A stretch of 64,000 nucleotides of DNA from Hyphomicrobium sp. (GCA_022843145.1 JALHOF010000005.1:186001-250000), one strand, 5' to 3'; numbered from the stretch's first letter, positions 44,251-54,323 are shown. Notes: generated by a model not told the origin, from the letters alone. Program-made: numbers and translations.

Positions 44251-45672
44251 CTAGGCCGCCGCCCCCCGTGCGGGACCCGTGTGTTCGACCTGCTGATCGG
44301 ATGCCGCTCCGCTACCGGGAGCCGACCGGTCGAGCGCACGCTCGAATGCCAGTCGCGGCCATGCGATCCGGACGACGGCCCCGGTTTCAGGCGCCCAGCG
44401 ATTGTCGAGCGTCACCGTCGCACCAGAACGCTCAAGCAGCGTCTTCGCGATGAAAAAGCCGAGACCCAGCCCCGACGGCTCGCCGTCACGCTTGGCCCGG
44501 CCCGGACGCGTCGTGACATAGGGCTCACCCAGGGCGTCCATGACCTCGGGAGAAAACCCCTTCCCGTCGTCGGCAATCGTGACCACGACCTCGACGGCGT
44601 TCCACATCGCACCTACCGTCACCTTGCTCTTGGCGAAGTCGACAGCGTTCTCGATGATGTTGCCAATTCCGTAAATGACGCCCGGACGGCGATGGCCGAC
44701 CGGCTCGATCGCCGCCGGCAGCACGACCCCATCCGCCGCGCGCGCCATGATCTCCACTACCTTTTGGCCGTCGCGATAAGGTGCGGCAGCCTCCTCCATC
44801 ATTTCCCTGACCGATAAGCTCGCGTGCAGGGGGTCTTCCTCGTCGCTCGACCGGCGCGTCAGTTTCTTCAGGATCTCGCGACATCGGCGCGCTTGCGAGG
44901 ACAGGAGTTGCAGATCCTCGGCGCAGCGGTGGTCCGATCCGAACTCCCGCGCCATCTCGCTCGAGATCAGAACGATCGTCGACAGTGGCGTGCCCAACTC
45001 GTGCGCGGCAGCAGCGGCCAGTCCGTCGAGCGCGTGGAGTTTCTGCTCGCGAGCGAGGACCAATTCGGTCGCCGCGAGGGCCGCTGACATCTCGCGCCCC
45101 TCCTTCGATAGCCGCCACGCATATAATGCGAGGAAGATCATACACGCCACGATCGATGCGAGAATGCCGAGCTTGTAGAGAAACGGCATATCGAGCCGCA
45201 GCCCCGCGTACCAAGGCAAAGGCTGATAGTTGAAGACGATGAACGTCGTCGCAAGCGCTGCCACGATGCCAAGGATGACGGTGTTCCGGGGCGGCAACGT
45301 CGCCGCCGAGACCGTCACCGGCGCCAGGATGAGGACGGTGAACGGGTTTTCGATCCCACCCGTGAGATACAGGAGAGCGGTGAGCTGGACGATGTCGTAG
45401 GCGAGCATGACCGTAGCGAACGTCGAGCTCAACCGATGCCGGGCCGGGTAGCGGATCGACAAAAACACGTTCAGCCAGGCCGACATCGCGATGATGCCGA
45501 GGCAGTAGCCGATCGGCATTGCGAACCCGAGTCCGAAAAAGACAGTCGCGACGGCGAGAATCTGCCCGAAGACGGCGAGCCAGCGCAGTCGAACGATGGT
45601 TTGCAGCCTGAGCCGGCTGTCGCCATCGTTGAGGAACCCCCTCAACTCACCTTGGGAGATCCGCCGCTTCAC
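44251..45672 (-). CDS. regB: Redox sensor histidine kinase RegB/ActS
   Basis: A 473-residue membrane kinase that phosphorylates RegA when the cell is reduced. Six hydrophobic segments occupy about residues 30-190. The quinone-sensing motif GGIENPF lies between two of them. The H box is AAAAHELGTPLSTIVLIS, and the conserved redox-active cysteine lies in SSQARRCREILKKL. The ATPase motifs are NIIENAVDFAK, VTIADDGKGF and SGLGLGFFIAK. The start is GTG 45672. It is divergent from senC, as in Rhodobacter. Confidence 0.95.
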   Translation of the reverse strand: MKRRISQGELRGFLNDGDSRLRLQTIVRLRWLAVFGQILAVATVFFGLGFAMPIGYCLGIIAMSAWLNVFLSIRYPARHRLSSTFATVMLAYDIVQLTALLYLTGGIENPFTVLILAPVTVSAATLPPRNTVILGIVAALATTFIVFNYQPLPWYAGLRLDMPFLYKLGILASIVACMIFLALYAWRLSKEGREMSAALAATELVLAREQKLHALDGLAAAAAHELGTPLSTIVLISSEMAREFGSDHRCAEDLQLLSSQARRCREILKKLTRRSSDEEDPLHASLSVREMMEEAAAPYRDGQKVVEIMARAADGVVLPAAIEPVGHRRPGVIYGIGNIIENAVDFAKSKVTVGAMWNAVEVVVTIADDGKGFSPEVMDALGEPYVTTRPGRAKRDGEPSGLGLGFFIAKTLLERSGATVTLDNRWAPETGAVVRIAWPRLAFERALDRSAPGSGAASDQQVEHTGPARGAAA

Positions 45673-45896
45673 TCGCTTATGCTCCGCTGACGCCGATGTG
45701 TTCCATTCTTATGGCTCACCGCCGCGCAGCCGCCAACCCCAAGCCTGAGCGGCCAGAGCGATCCGGTTCACACACTAGCGGGCAACCGGCGCCGAGGTCT
45801 GCGTCCTGCGGCGATCGGGCCCCCTTGCGGTGACAGCCTATGCAAGCCTAATTGCTGTGATCGTCAAGTCGACGATGGCGCCGCTCGGAGGCCTGG

Positions 45897-46502
45897 ATGC
45901 GCAGCAAATACGCGGTGATCGCGATGGCCGGCCTGGCCGCGGGCGGCATGGCCGCGCTGTTCGTCACATCCGGCCCGCAGACGTCGCTGTCGCTGCCCAA
46001 AACCCCCGCCACCTCTGGAAAAGCGCTGATCGGCGGTCCGTTCAGTCTCCTGGATCACGACGGCAAGCAGGTCTCCGAGCGCGATTTCGCGGGGCGCCCG
46101 CTGCTCGTCATGTTCGGCTTCACGCACTGCCCCGATATCTGTCCGTCGGGACTGCAATTGATGGCCGCCGCACTCGATAAGCTGGGCGACCAGGCGCGAA
46201 ATCTGACGCCCGTTTTCATCACCCTCGATCCCGAGCGCGACACGCCGGCAAAATTGAAAGAGTACGTCGCGAGCTTTCACCCCGCGATACGAGGATTGAC
46301 CGGATCGCTCGCTGAAATCACGGCTGCGGCGAAGGCCTACCGCGTTTATTTCAAGAAGGTGCCGCTCGAAGGTGGCGAAGGGTACACGATCGATCACTCG
46401 TCGTTCTTCTACATCATGGACCGGAAGGGCGAATTCCTGGCTCACGTGCCGCACAGCGCCAATCCGGACGCGTTGTCGCTCCGACTTAAGAGCGCCTTGT
46501 AA
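45897..46502 (+). CDS. senC: SCO1/SenC copper chaperone
   Basis: A 201-residue membrane-tethered periplasmic protein for copper insertion into cytochrome oxidase. The N-terminal helix is about residues 6-24. The thioredoxin-fold copper site is complete: MFGFTHCPDICPSGLQLM (C-x-x-x-C) and the distal His in TIDHSSFFYIMD. DPERDTP is also conserved. GGAGG precedes the ATG. The gene is divergent from regB, the arrangement known from Rhodobacter where senC was named with the reg genes; here regA is behind regB instead of behind senC. Confidence 0.93.
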   Translation: MRSKYAVIAMAGLAAGGMAALFVTSGPQTSLSLPKTPATSGKALIGGPFSLLDHDGKQVSERDFAGRPLLVMFGFTHCPDICPSGLQLMAAALDKLGDQARNLTPVFITLDPERDTPAKLKEYVASFHPAIRGLTGSLAEITAAAKAYRVYFKKVPLEGGEGYTIDHSSFFYIMDRKGEFLAHVPHSANPDALSLRLKSAL

Positions 46503-46685
46503 CCGCCGCGCAGTTTTGTCCCCCTGACGAATCAGTGCATGATTCCGAAGCATTAGTGGCGAACTGAAGGTCGCCGCGCGCGGCATGAAGCCGCCGGGGA
46601 GGAAATTCGGGGCAAGGCGCAAGAGACGCCGATCCCGTGCGCTGTACCGCGTTGAGGGGAACGAGCAATCGGGGGAATTCAGCGC

Positions 46686-48242
46686 GTGCTCTACCATTGG
46701 TATGAGCTGGGCCACGTCGCCGTCCGTCCAGCACGGGCCGCGGCGAACGGGTACCGGCTATTCTTCAATCACCCATTTAATCCGCTGACACACACGCCGG
46801 TCGGCCGCCATGCGGTCGCTGCTTGCGAAGTGTTCGAGCGCACAACGCGGCGCTACGACAAACCGTCGTTCCGCATCGACTCGACGGTTGTCGACGGAGC
46901 CGACGTAGCGGTACGCGAGACCGTCGTCTGGGAGCAGCCGTTTTGCCGGGTGATCCACTTCGAACGAAACATCTCCGACGAACGGCGCGCCGAAGATCCG
47001 CGCGTGCTGCTGGTGGCCCCGATGTCGGGCCACTTCGCCACGCTCTTGCGCGGCACGGTGGAGACGCTGTTGCCGGACCATGAAGTCTACATTACCGATT
47101 GGACCGATGCGCGCGACGTGCCGGCTTTAGCGGGAAGCTTCGACCTCGACGACTACGTCGATTACCTCGCCGCGATATTCCGCCACTTCGAAGGTGACGT
47201 CCACGTATTCGCGGTGTGCCAGCCGTCGGTTCCAGTCCTGGCAGCAATTTCTCTGATGGAGGCCGACGGCGACCCGTGCGTGCCACGCTCGATGATCCTC
47301 GCCGGCGGACCGGTCGACACCCGCGTCAGCCCGACGGAGGTCAATCGCCTCGCCGAGAGCAAGGGCACCAACTGGTTTCGCAACAACGTCATTACGAGTG
47401 TGCCGTGGCCCAATCCAGGCTTCGGGCGTTCCGTCTATCCGGGGTTTCTTCAGCTCACCGGGTTCATGACCATGAACCTTGATCGCCACGTCAACGCCCA
47501 CAAGGATCTGTTCCGCCACATGGTGCAGGGCGATGGCGACAGCGCGGAGAAACACCGGGAGTTTTATGACGAATATCTCGCCGTCATGGATCTGACCGCG
47601 GAATTCTACCTGCAGACGATCGACACCGTGTTCGTTCGACATGCTTTGCCGAACGGCGAAATGATGGTGCGAGGGCGTCGCGTCGACCCGGGAGCGATTA
47701 CCCGTGTTGCGTTGATGACCATCGAAGGAGAAAAAGACGACATCACCGGGCTCGGCCAGTGTCGCGCCACGCACGACCTCTGCCCGTCGATCAGTCCCGA
47801 CGACAAGCTGCACTACGAATGTCCCGGCGTCGGCCACTACGGCATTTTCAACGGCCGCCGCTTCCGATCCGACATCGCGCCGCGGATCACGCAGTTCATC
47901 CGCATGCACGACGACCGCGCCGGAGCCTGCCCGGTCCATTTATCGCTCGACGAACGCGCGGCCTTGCAGCGTGCAGGCGCGCAAGGAAGCGATCTGTCGT
48001 CGATCGCGTTCACGTTTGCGCCGGCCAATGACGTTGCTCCTGATCCGATGGCCGAGAAGCTGAAGGCGTTGGGCATCGGACAAACCGCGACTGACGCGAC
48101 ACAAGCAGGCGATGCCAGTTCCATGTCGGCGCCGTTCCGTCTGTGGGCTTTGGCCGGAAGCTATATGATCGACGGCCTGTTCCGCATGCACGTGCCGTCG
48201 GGCACGCTGCGCACCGACGACGAGAAGCGCACGGCGAGCTGA
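46686..48242 (+). CDS. phaZ: Intracellular polyhydroxyalkanoate depolymerase PhaZ
   Basis: A 518-residue alpha/beta-hydrolase that breaks down stored polyhydroxybutyrate. The core (residues about 1-410) has the start MLYHWYELGHVAVRPARAAA, VLLVAPMSGHFATLLRGTV, DWTDARDVP, the nucleophile elbow VFAVCQPSVPVLAA with Cys, the late Asp in IEGEKDDITGLGQ and the His in CPGVGHYGIFNGRRF. The C-terminal 90 residues are an extra, low-complexity region ending in a segment with RLWALAGSYMIDGLFRM. The GTG start follows GGGGGA. A strong terminator follows. Confidence 0.93.
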   Translation: MLYHWYELGHVAVRPARAAANGYRLFFNHPFNPLTHTPVGRHAVAACEVFERTTRRYDKPSFRIDSTVVDGADVAVRETVVWEQPFCRVIHFERNISDERRAEDPRVLLVAPMSGHFATLLRGTVETLLPDHEVYITDWTDARDVPALAGSFDLDDYVDYLAAIFRHFEGDVHVFAVCQPSVPVLAAISLMEADGDPCVPRSMILAGGPVDTRVSPTEVNRLAESKGTNWFRNNVITSVPWPNPGFGRSVYPGFLQLTGFMTMNLDRHVNAHKDLFRHMVQGDGDSAEKHREFYDEYLAVMDLTAEFYLQTIDTVFVRHALPNGEMMVRGRRVDPGAITRVALMTIEGEKDDITGLGQCRATHDLCPSISPDDKLHYECPGVGHYGIFNGRRFRSDIAPRITQFIRMHDDRAGACPVHLSLDERAALQRAGAQGSDLSSIAFTFAPANDVAPDPMAEKLKALGIGQTATDATQAGDASSMSAPFRLWALAGSYMIDGLFRMHVPSGTLRTDDEKRTAS

Positions 48243-48292
48243 TCGCGCGTAAACAGCAATCGCTCACGCACGCAAGTGCTTCGATCGAAGAT

Positions 48293-48329
48293 GGGGCCGC
48301 GCAGCAACAGCGCGGCCCCGCTCTTTTTT
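48293..48329 (+). terminator. Terminator of phaZ
   Basis: GGGGCCGCGC (48293-48302) pairs with GCGCGGCCCC (48310-48319) around a seven-base loop, followed by a run of six Ts at 48324-48329. Confidence 0.9.
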
Positions 48330-48506
48330 GCGCCGCGATTTCGTGATGGAGCATCGACAGGCGAAGCTGTTACTGGTTGTTTCGTGGAGCGCCGTGCGCT
48401 TCGCTCCCATATCCGATGAGCTGCGGTGAAGCTCGCGCGTGACGGCGCGTCGTTCGTGTCGTACGTATCGTCGGAGTGTTCGTCTGTTGGTTTCGAGAGG
48501 TCACGA

Positions 48507-49268
48507 ATGCGCTCATGTCAGGTTCCCGCCCCGGGCACCCTCCACGATCCGAGGCTCGATAATATCGGGGCTCCGGTCGAGGTGCGGCGGCACCCAGGCG
48601 CTCGACGCCTGACATTGCGCGTCAGCAGGACGCGGCGCACTGTGATCGTCACGCTTCCATCGAGTTGCGATCTCGTCGAAGCCGGATCGTTCCTGCATCG
48701 CAACATCGACTGGGTGCGCGAGCGCCTCGGCAATCTGCCGCAACCTGTGCGCTGCGCTGACGGCATCCTGATGCCGCTCCGTGGTGACCCACATCGCATT
48801 CGCTACAGCGGTTCGCGGCCATGCGCCGTCGTCCGCGGTCCGGTCAGCGTCGTACCCGCAGCGGACGGGACGAGCGAGCTTTTCATCTCTGGCCGTCCCG
48901 AACACGCCCCGCGCCGCTTGAAGGATTGGTTGTTCGGCGAAGCCAAGCGCGATCTCGAGGTCAGGGTTGCTTGGCACGCCAGCAATCTCAAGCTCAATCC
49001 CAAACGGATCACCGTGCGCGACCAGACCAGCCGCTGGGGCTCATGCTCCACGACGGGCGCACTGTCGTTTTCCTGGCGCCTCGTCCTCGCTCCGCCGGCC
49101 ATCCTCGACTATGTTGCGGCGCACGAAGTCGCCCATCTCGCCGAGATGAACCACGGCCCGCGCTTCTGGAAACTGGTCGAAACCGCGATGCCTCGCATGG
49201 ACGAGGCCCGTCTCTGGCTCCGCGTCTATGGCATGGACTTGCATCGGTATCAGCTCGCCGGCCGCTGA
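48507..49268 (+). CDS. YgjP/DUF45-type zinc metallopeptidase
   Basis: A 253-residue soluble protein. The N-terminal half has APVEVRRHPGARRLTLRVSRTRR and LVEAGSFLHRNIDWVRERL; the C-terminal half carries SRWGSCSTTGALSFSWRLVLAPP and the zinc motif AAHEVAHLAEMNHGPRFW (H-E-x-x-H with a further His). This is the DUF45 (YgjP/WLM-like) pattern. ATG 48507 follows GAGGT; the longer frame from 48426 is less likely. The substrate is unknown. It converges on the penicillin-binding protein gene. Confidence 0.87.
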   Translation: MRSCQVPAPGTLHDPRLDNIGAPVEVRRHPGARRLTLRVSRTRRTVIVTLPSSCDLVEAGSFLHRNIDWVRERLGNLPQPVRCADGILMPLRGDPHRIRYSGSRPCAVVRGPVSVVPAADGTSELFISGRPEHAPRRLKDWLFGEAKRDLEVRVAWHASNLKLNPKRITVRDQTSRWGSCSTTGALSFSWRLVLAPPAILDYVAAHEVAHLAEMNHGPRFWKLVETAMPRMDEARLWLRVYGMDLHRYQLAGR

Positions 49269-49319
49269 CGCCTGACCAACGCCCGATACCTCAATCGGCA
49301 CCGCGCGACACGTCCGCCG

Positions 49320-51758
49320 TCACGGCTGCTGCGGCGCTCCCAGCGTCATCATGCCTTTCGGGGCGCTTAAAGATGGCAACGGCGCAGCTTTCAGGCGCTG
49401 GCGGATCGCCTCGACGTCGAAGCCGTTCGGTAGGCCGGCGACGCTCGATGCGGGTGCGCCGATGGTGGAATCCAAAGCGCGTGCAATGAAGTCCTCGTCG
49501 ATGCGGTCGGTCGGATGCGCGGTCGCCGTGCTCCGTTCGGCCTTCCGCTCGGGAGGCTTCGCAACCGCTCGCGGCGCCTGGGCAGGCTGCGGCCGCGGTT
49601 CCGGAATGGCTTTTAGAGCGGCAGGCTGCGTGCGAGTCCGCTGCCACGGCAGAATTTCGGGTTCACTCGTCCGCATCGCCGGCGCCAAGACTGCCGGAGG
49701 CGCAAGCTCGGCGACCGGTTCGCTCGATGGCGACCGCATCGGTCCGGGGAGCGCCAGCGGGGCTTTTCCAGCGTGCGCGTGCACCATCACTTCGCGCCAA
49801 ATCTCGGCTGGCAAGCCGCCACCCATGACCTTGTTCATTGGTTTGCCGTTGTCGTTGCCGCTCCATACGCCGGCGACGAAATGCGCCGTGTATCCGACGA
49901 AAACAGCATCGCGGAAATCGCTCGTCGTCCCCGTCTTGCCGGCCGCGGGATGACGCACGAGCGCGGCGCGGCGGCCGGTTCCTCCCGTCAAGGCCGAGTT
50001 CAGCATATCGTTCATGGCGCCGACATGAAGGGGCGCAACGACCTGTTCGGTGCGCGTCGCCCCCTGCGCGAACAGCACTCGCCCCGAACTCATGCGGACG
50101 CGGCGGATGACGTGCGGCACGATCGCTGAACCGCCGTTTGCGAAGACACCATACGCGCCGGTCAGCTCGAGCAGCGTTACTTCGGACGTGCCGAGTGCGA
50201 GCGACGGGTCCTCGCGAAGTTCCGACTTCACGCCGAGGCGGCGGGCAGCGTCGGTGATGCGCCGCGCGCCGATGTCGAACTGCAGCCGCGCCGCAACCGT
50301 ATTTACGGACTCAGCCAGCGCGCGCCGCAGCGGCATCGCTCCCTGGTAGCGGCCGGTCGTATTGCGTGGCGTCCAGCCCTCGATGCTCAACGGCAGATCG
50401 TAGACCACCGTCTCTGGGGTCGAACCGCTTTCCAGCGCCGCGAGATAGACGAACGGCTTGAACGCGGACCCAGGCTGACGCCGCGCCTTTACCGCGCGGT
50501 TGTACTGGCTGTCTGCGTAGCTGCGACCGCCGACCAGTGCACGAATGCCGCCATCGATGTCGAGCACCACCACTGCCGCCTGGCTGGTTTCAAGTTTGTC
50601 CCCCTGCTCTTCGAGCTTTTTCGAAACGATAGCGTGCGCCCTCTTCTGCAAGGCGGCATCGATCGTCGTTTCAACGACCACCTCGGCATGTCCCGCGCCG
50701 AGCAGCGCCGGCATCCTCTCGAGCACATAATCGACGGCGTATTCGACGCCATTGGGTTCCTTGGTCGCCTTGGCGTCGGCGAATTTGACACGCTCGGCGG
50801 TGGCGCGGCGCTCGTCGGCTTCGGAGATGTAGCGCGCGTCGAGCATCTTACCCAGCACGCTGCGGCCGCGGGCACGCGCCGCTCCGGGGCTCGAGGTCGG
50901 CGCATATTTCGATGGCGCCTTCAGCAACCCCGCGATCACCGCCGCTTCAGGCAGCGTCAGTGCGCGTGCGCTCTTTTCGAAGTAGCGTTGCGCCGCAGAC
51001 TCGATCCCATAGGCGCCAGTGCCGAAGTAGACGCGATTGAGATAGAGTTCGAGAATCTCGGGCTTTGTCAGTTTCATCTCGAGCCAGAGCGCAAGCAGAA
51101 GCTCCTCGACCTTGCGGCCCAGCGTCCGGTCGTGGGTCAAGAACAGGTTCTTGGCCAACTGCTGCGTCAGTGTCGAGCCGCCTTGCGCGAAACGGCCGGC
51201 GCGCAAATTGGCAAAGAATGCGCGTGCCATGCCCGCCGGATCGACGCCCCAATGCTCGTAGAAGCGGCGATCCTCGGTCGCCACCACCGCGTCGGTGACG
51301 AGCTTGGGCAGCATGTCGATTGGCATGAAATCATGTGCAGTGCCGCGTTCGGCCAGCACCGAGCCGTCGTTGGCCAGAATGCGGATGACAGGCGCGCGCT
51401 CCTTGTGTCGCAGCGTCAGCGGATCGGGCAGCGCGATGGTGTAGTAGACCATCATGGCTGCGACGCCGAGCGTCCCTGCAACAGTTGCGGAAATCGCAAC
51501 CTTCGCGGCGAGCCGCAGCTTATCGAGGCGGCTCCAACCTTTTCCGTGCGACGATGGCGGGGGCGGAGGCAAACCTCCTAATTGGCCATGTCCCAAGGCC
51601 GGCGGAAACGGCAGCATAGGGTGTTGCATCGGCGGCGGCCAGGCGCCGTGCTGCGAGGCAAACGGGGGCTGAGTCATCGTGCCCGGCGGAGATCCGGCCG
51701 AGGACGGCTGTTGCGGAGGCACGCTTGCCCCGACCTTGCTCTGGCGGAAAAAACCCAT
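49320..51758 (-). CDS. Class A penicillin-binding protein (PBP1A/1C-like bifunctional enzyme)
   Basis: An 812-residue inner-membrane enzyme that polymerises and cross-links peptidoglycan. A cytoplasmic Pro/Gln/Gly-rich region (about 1-75) and one membrane helix (about 85-108) come first. The glycosyltransferase 51 domain has VVATEDRRFYEHWG (catalytic Glu), GGSTLTQQLAKNLFL and ELYLNRVYFG. The transpeptidase has the Ser-x-x-Lys box in RQPGSAFKPFVYLAAL, SVN in LAESVNTVAA and KTG in AAGKTGTT. A tail of about 120 residues, rich in Pro and Ala, ends the protein. ATG 51758 (MGFFRQSKVG) is preferred to a TTG 27 bases upstream. Confidence 0.94.
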   Translation of the reverse strand: MGFFRQSKVGASVPPQQPSSAGSPPGTMTQPPFASQHGAWPPPMQHPMLPFPPALGHGQLGGLPPPPPSSHGKGWSRLDKLRLAAKVAISATVAGTLGVAAMMVYYTIALPDPLTLRHKERAPVIRILANDGSVLAERGTAHDFMPIDMLPKLVTDAVVATEDRRFYEHWGVDPAGMARAFFANLRAGRFAQGGSTLTQQLAKNLFLTHDRTLGRKVEELLLALWLEMKLTKPEILELYLNRVYFGTGAYGIESAAQRYFEKSARALTLPEAAVIAGLLKAPSKYAPTSSPGAARARGRSVLGKMLDARYISEADERRATAERVKFADAKATKEPNGVEYAVDYVLERMPALLGAGHAEVVVETTIDAALQKRAHAIVSKKLEEQGDKLETSQAAVVVLDIDGGIRALVGGRSYADSQYNRAVKARRQPGSAFKPFVYLAALESGSTPETVVYDLPLSIEGWTPRNTTGRYQGAMPLRRALAESVNTVAARLQFDIGARRITDAARRLGVKSELREDPSLALGTSEVTLLELTGAYGVFANGGSAIVPHVIRRVRMSSGRVLFAQGATRTEQVVAPLHVGAMNDMLNSALTGGTGRRAALVRHPAAGKTGTTSDFRDAVFVGYTAHFVAGVWSGNDNGKPMNKVMGGGLPAEIWREVMVHAHAGKAPLALPGPMRSPSSEPVAELAPPAVLAPAMRTSEPEILPWQRTRTQPAALKAIPEPRPQPAQAPRAVAKPPERKAERSTATAHPTDRIDEDFIARALDSTIGAPASSVAGLPNGFDVEAIRQRLKAAPLPSLSAPKGMMTLGAPQQP

Positions 51759-51898
51759 ACGCCCTGATCCGACCCACAACGCCAATAGTTGGCGATCGGC
51801 GCCTTCCCATCGGCACCGCCATTGCGCACAGTAAACGGACGATCGCTAAGACGCGGTTAACCACGGGCGCGAGACAACCGCTTCGAAACCGTTACAAT

Positions 51899-52189
51899 TC
51901 AATGCCGTTGCCAGATCCGTTCAAACACGGCCGTCACGATCGACAGCAGGATCCGCATCAGGACCGTGAAGCCCATGAACACGAGCTGCCGCTCCTCGAG
52001 CAGCACCCGGACCCAATTGTTGTACTCGGTCGAGAGACCTCGGCTCGTCAGCCACGCCTTGAGGCCGGCGGCAGCGTCGAGAATGGATCCCATCGCGTCC
52101 GGATACTTGATGAAGACGAAACCGAAGGCGATGGCGCCCAGTACGAGGGAGAAGAATACGTTGCCGGTTGCAAGCAGCATCCGCAGCAT
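51899..52189 (-). CDS. Hypothetical two-helix membrane protein (96 aa)
   Basis: The ATG at 52189 follows GGAGG at nine bases. The product has a helix at about 4-28 (MLLATGNVFFSLVLGAIAFGFVFI), a polar loop of about 40 residues and a second helix near 70-88 (LVFMGFTVLMRILLSIV). No family is recognised. It is divergent from the large membrane protein at 52438, and the pair may be functionally linked; that is only position. Confidence 0.6.
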   Translation of the reverse strand: MLRMLLATGNVFFSLVLGAIAFGFVFIKYPDAMGSILDAAAGLKAWLTSRGLSTEYNNWVRVLLEERQLVFMGFTVLMRILLSIVTAVFERIWQRH

Positions 52190-52437
52190 CGGTCAGATCC
52201 TCCGTCTCGATTTCACACGCGCAGCACAATTGCCGATGCGGCCTTGGCGTCTGGATCCGCGGGGCCTTCAATAGCATTGCTGCATCGCGATGTCCTGCTC
52301 GTGCAGCAAAAGCACATTCGCTCAATCCCCTGCCGCGCGCAGGTCACCCCGCTGATGCCCTGAGCAGGGAGCCCCGCGACAGCCGCGACGAGATCGGCTA
52401 TTGCCATGTGGGGCGTTGCGTCGAGGGAGAGTTTGGG

Positions 52438-54231
52438 ATGGCCGAGTCCAAGAGGATGCCGAGTTCGGCGATCAATCGCGCGGTCGACTACGTGTTCGGC
52501 CGAAACTCGCTGATCGGACTCGCCTCGCTGATGCTGCTGATCATTTCGGGGTATGCCACCTGGAGCGGCATGCAGGACTTTATCGTCGGCGTCTCGCAAA
52601 CCCCCGGCAGCCAGGGCCGCTCGCTTGGCGGCGGCATATCGGTGACCAACAATGCGCTGGTCGTCGCCATCGTCGTCGCGCTGACGTTCCTCATGTGGAT
52701 CGCGCTGCGCGAGAGCTTCGGCGCCAATCGCAGCCTGCGCGACCGTCTCATCATGTTTCCGCTATACCTGTTCCTGTTCCTTTGGTCGGTCGGCTTCGGC
52801 TACGGCTTCTGGTGGAGCCTGATTGCCGGCGAGGAGGCGACAAAGACCAGTCTTGCGGGCCTGCAGGAAGACGCGCGCGACGCCGGCCAGGTCATCGCTG
52901 CCAGGCTCGATGCCGTCAAGATCCAGCTCGACAGCGTCGCGACCTGGTCGGACGGCCAGATGACGCGCGAGGAGACGAGCGGCGGCAGTTGCGGCGTGCC
53001 GTCGGGTGCGGGACGCGGCAAACTCTATAATTCGCGCAAGACCGTGCGCGACTCGATCGCCTCGCTGCGCGACAGCGTCGTCAGCGCGTGGTTGACGCCC
53101 ACCCAGACCGAGCTCGACCGCCTGCGAGAGACGGCGGCGACACTGGGCGGCACGAGCGTCGAAGAGCGCCAGCGCCTGTTCGAAGCCCGCGCCAGTCAGA
53201 TCCGGCAGGCGGCGCGCGGCATCGCCGCCCGTTCAAACGAGCTCGGCACCTCGACCGCGAACCAGATGCGGGGGCTGGCCGCAGCGATCGCCATCGAACC
53301 GGAAAAGCCGGGCTTTTCCTGCTACGATCCGACCCTCGCCCAACGGCTGAGGCAAGCCGCCGATCAAGCCGAGCAGCCGGCGGTGCTCAAGCTGCGCGAG
53401 GCCGCCTTCACCGAAGGCCCGGCGGGCGTCGCCAATGCGGTCAAGAACCTGTGGGAGAACCTCGGCGCCTACTTCGCCGGCGCCATCGCTTATGTGCTGT
53501 CATGGGGCGGCGTGAAGACCGCGTGGACCTCGGGCGGCGAGCCGATCACCGGCCGCGACATGATCGCGTTGCTGGCGACGCTCGGGATCGATCTCGGCCT
53601 CTTCGCGCTGACCGCGCTCAATCCACCGAAAGCGCCGCGCAAGGAATTCAGCGGTGAGGAGCGGCGGCAAATCGAGGATGCGATCAGCACCGCCGTGGCG
53701 CGCGCCGAGAACGCGGACATGGAATGGGTGCGCCGCCATTTCGTCTATCACAACAAGGCGTCGTACCTCGTCATCCCGAACCTCTACAGTTGCAATCCCG
53801 AGGACAAGGTTGAAAGCTCGCGCGGGCTCGCCATGAACCAGCTTGCCGGCGTGCTCGACGACATGGGTATCGTGCGTTGGCCGACCGGGAAGGAATTCTT
53901 GCAATTGCGCAAGGACGAAGAATTGTCGAGCCTCACTGACCTCACCGATATCCGCCGCAAGCGGCTTGCGGATTTGCAGAAGCAGGGCGGGCTGAAGCTT
54001 GACGAAGCAAAAGCCAAGGACATCGCCGAGCACGAGCCGATCCGCAACCACGGGCTCTATTCGAAGGCCGAACGCGCATTGCAGATCGCCGGCTGGAGCG
54101 AGGCGGCGCGGCGCGACATCGAGATCTTCAAACTCGAGGACGTGGAGGGCCTGACGCCGCTGCTCGACGCGCTCAACCGCACCCGGCTCGGCGGCAACGG
54201 CAGCGTACCGACCGTGGAGCGGAAGGGTTAG
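52438..54231 (+). CDS. Unrecognised large membrane protein with periplasmic or cytoplasmic coiled region (597 aa)
   Basis: ATG 52438 follows GAGGGAGAG. Three hydrophobic segments lie in the first 125 residues (about 24-48, 75-95, 102-122), then a long helical region of about 180 residues with heptad-like spacing (LAGLQEDARDAGQVIAARLDAV, LRETAATLGGTSVEERQRLFEARASQIRQ) and a pair of cysteines (GGSCGVP, FSCYDP). Two more hydrophobic segments follow (about 330-350, 375-395), and then a soluble C-terminal region of about 200 residues with WVRRHFVYHNKASYLVIPNLYSC. No family is recognised. The arrangement resembles a membrane-tethered sensor or structural protein, but nothing fixes a function. Confidence 0.7.
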   Translation: MAESKRMPSSAINRAVDYVFGRNSLIGLASLMLLIISGYATWSGMQDFIVGVSQTPGSQGRSLGGGISVTNNALVVAIVVALTFLMWIALRESFGANRSLRDRLIMFPLYLFLFLWSVGFGYGFWWSLIAGEEATKTSLAGLQEDARDAGQVIAARLDAVKIQLDSVATWSDGQMTREETSGGSCGVPSGAGRGKLYNSRKTVRDSIASLRDSVVSAWLTPTQTELDRLRETAATLGGTSVEERQRLFEARASQIRQAARGIAARSNELGTSTANQMRGLAAAIAIEPEKPGFSCYDPTLAQRLRQAADQAEQPAVLKLREAAFTEGPAGVANAVKNLWENLGAYFAGAIAYVLSWGGVKTAWTSGGEPITGRDMIALLATLGIDLGLFALTALNPPKAPRKEFSGEERRQIEDAISTAVARAENADMEWVRRHFVYHNKASYLVIPNLYSCNPEDKVESSRGLAMNQLAGVLDDMGIVRWPTGKEFLQLRKDEELSSLTDLTDIRRKRLADLQKQGGLKLDEAKAKDIAEHEPIRNHGLYSKAERALQIAGWSEAARRDIEIFKLEDVEGLTPLLDALNRTRLGGNGSVPTVERKG

Positions 54232-54323
54232 AGTCCTCATCGGCGATGACGCTAATCCGCGGCGTCATGCCCGATGTCCCGAGCCCGATGTCCCCAGGAT
54301 GACAAGCTGTTCGCGTGCGCCCC

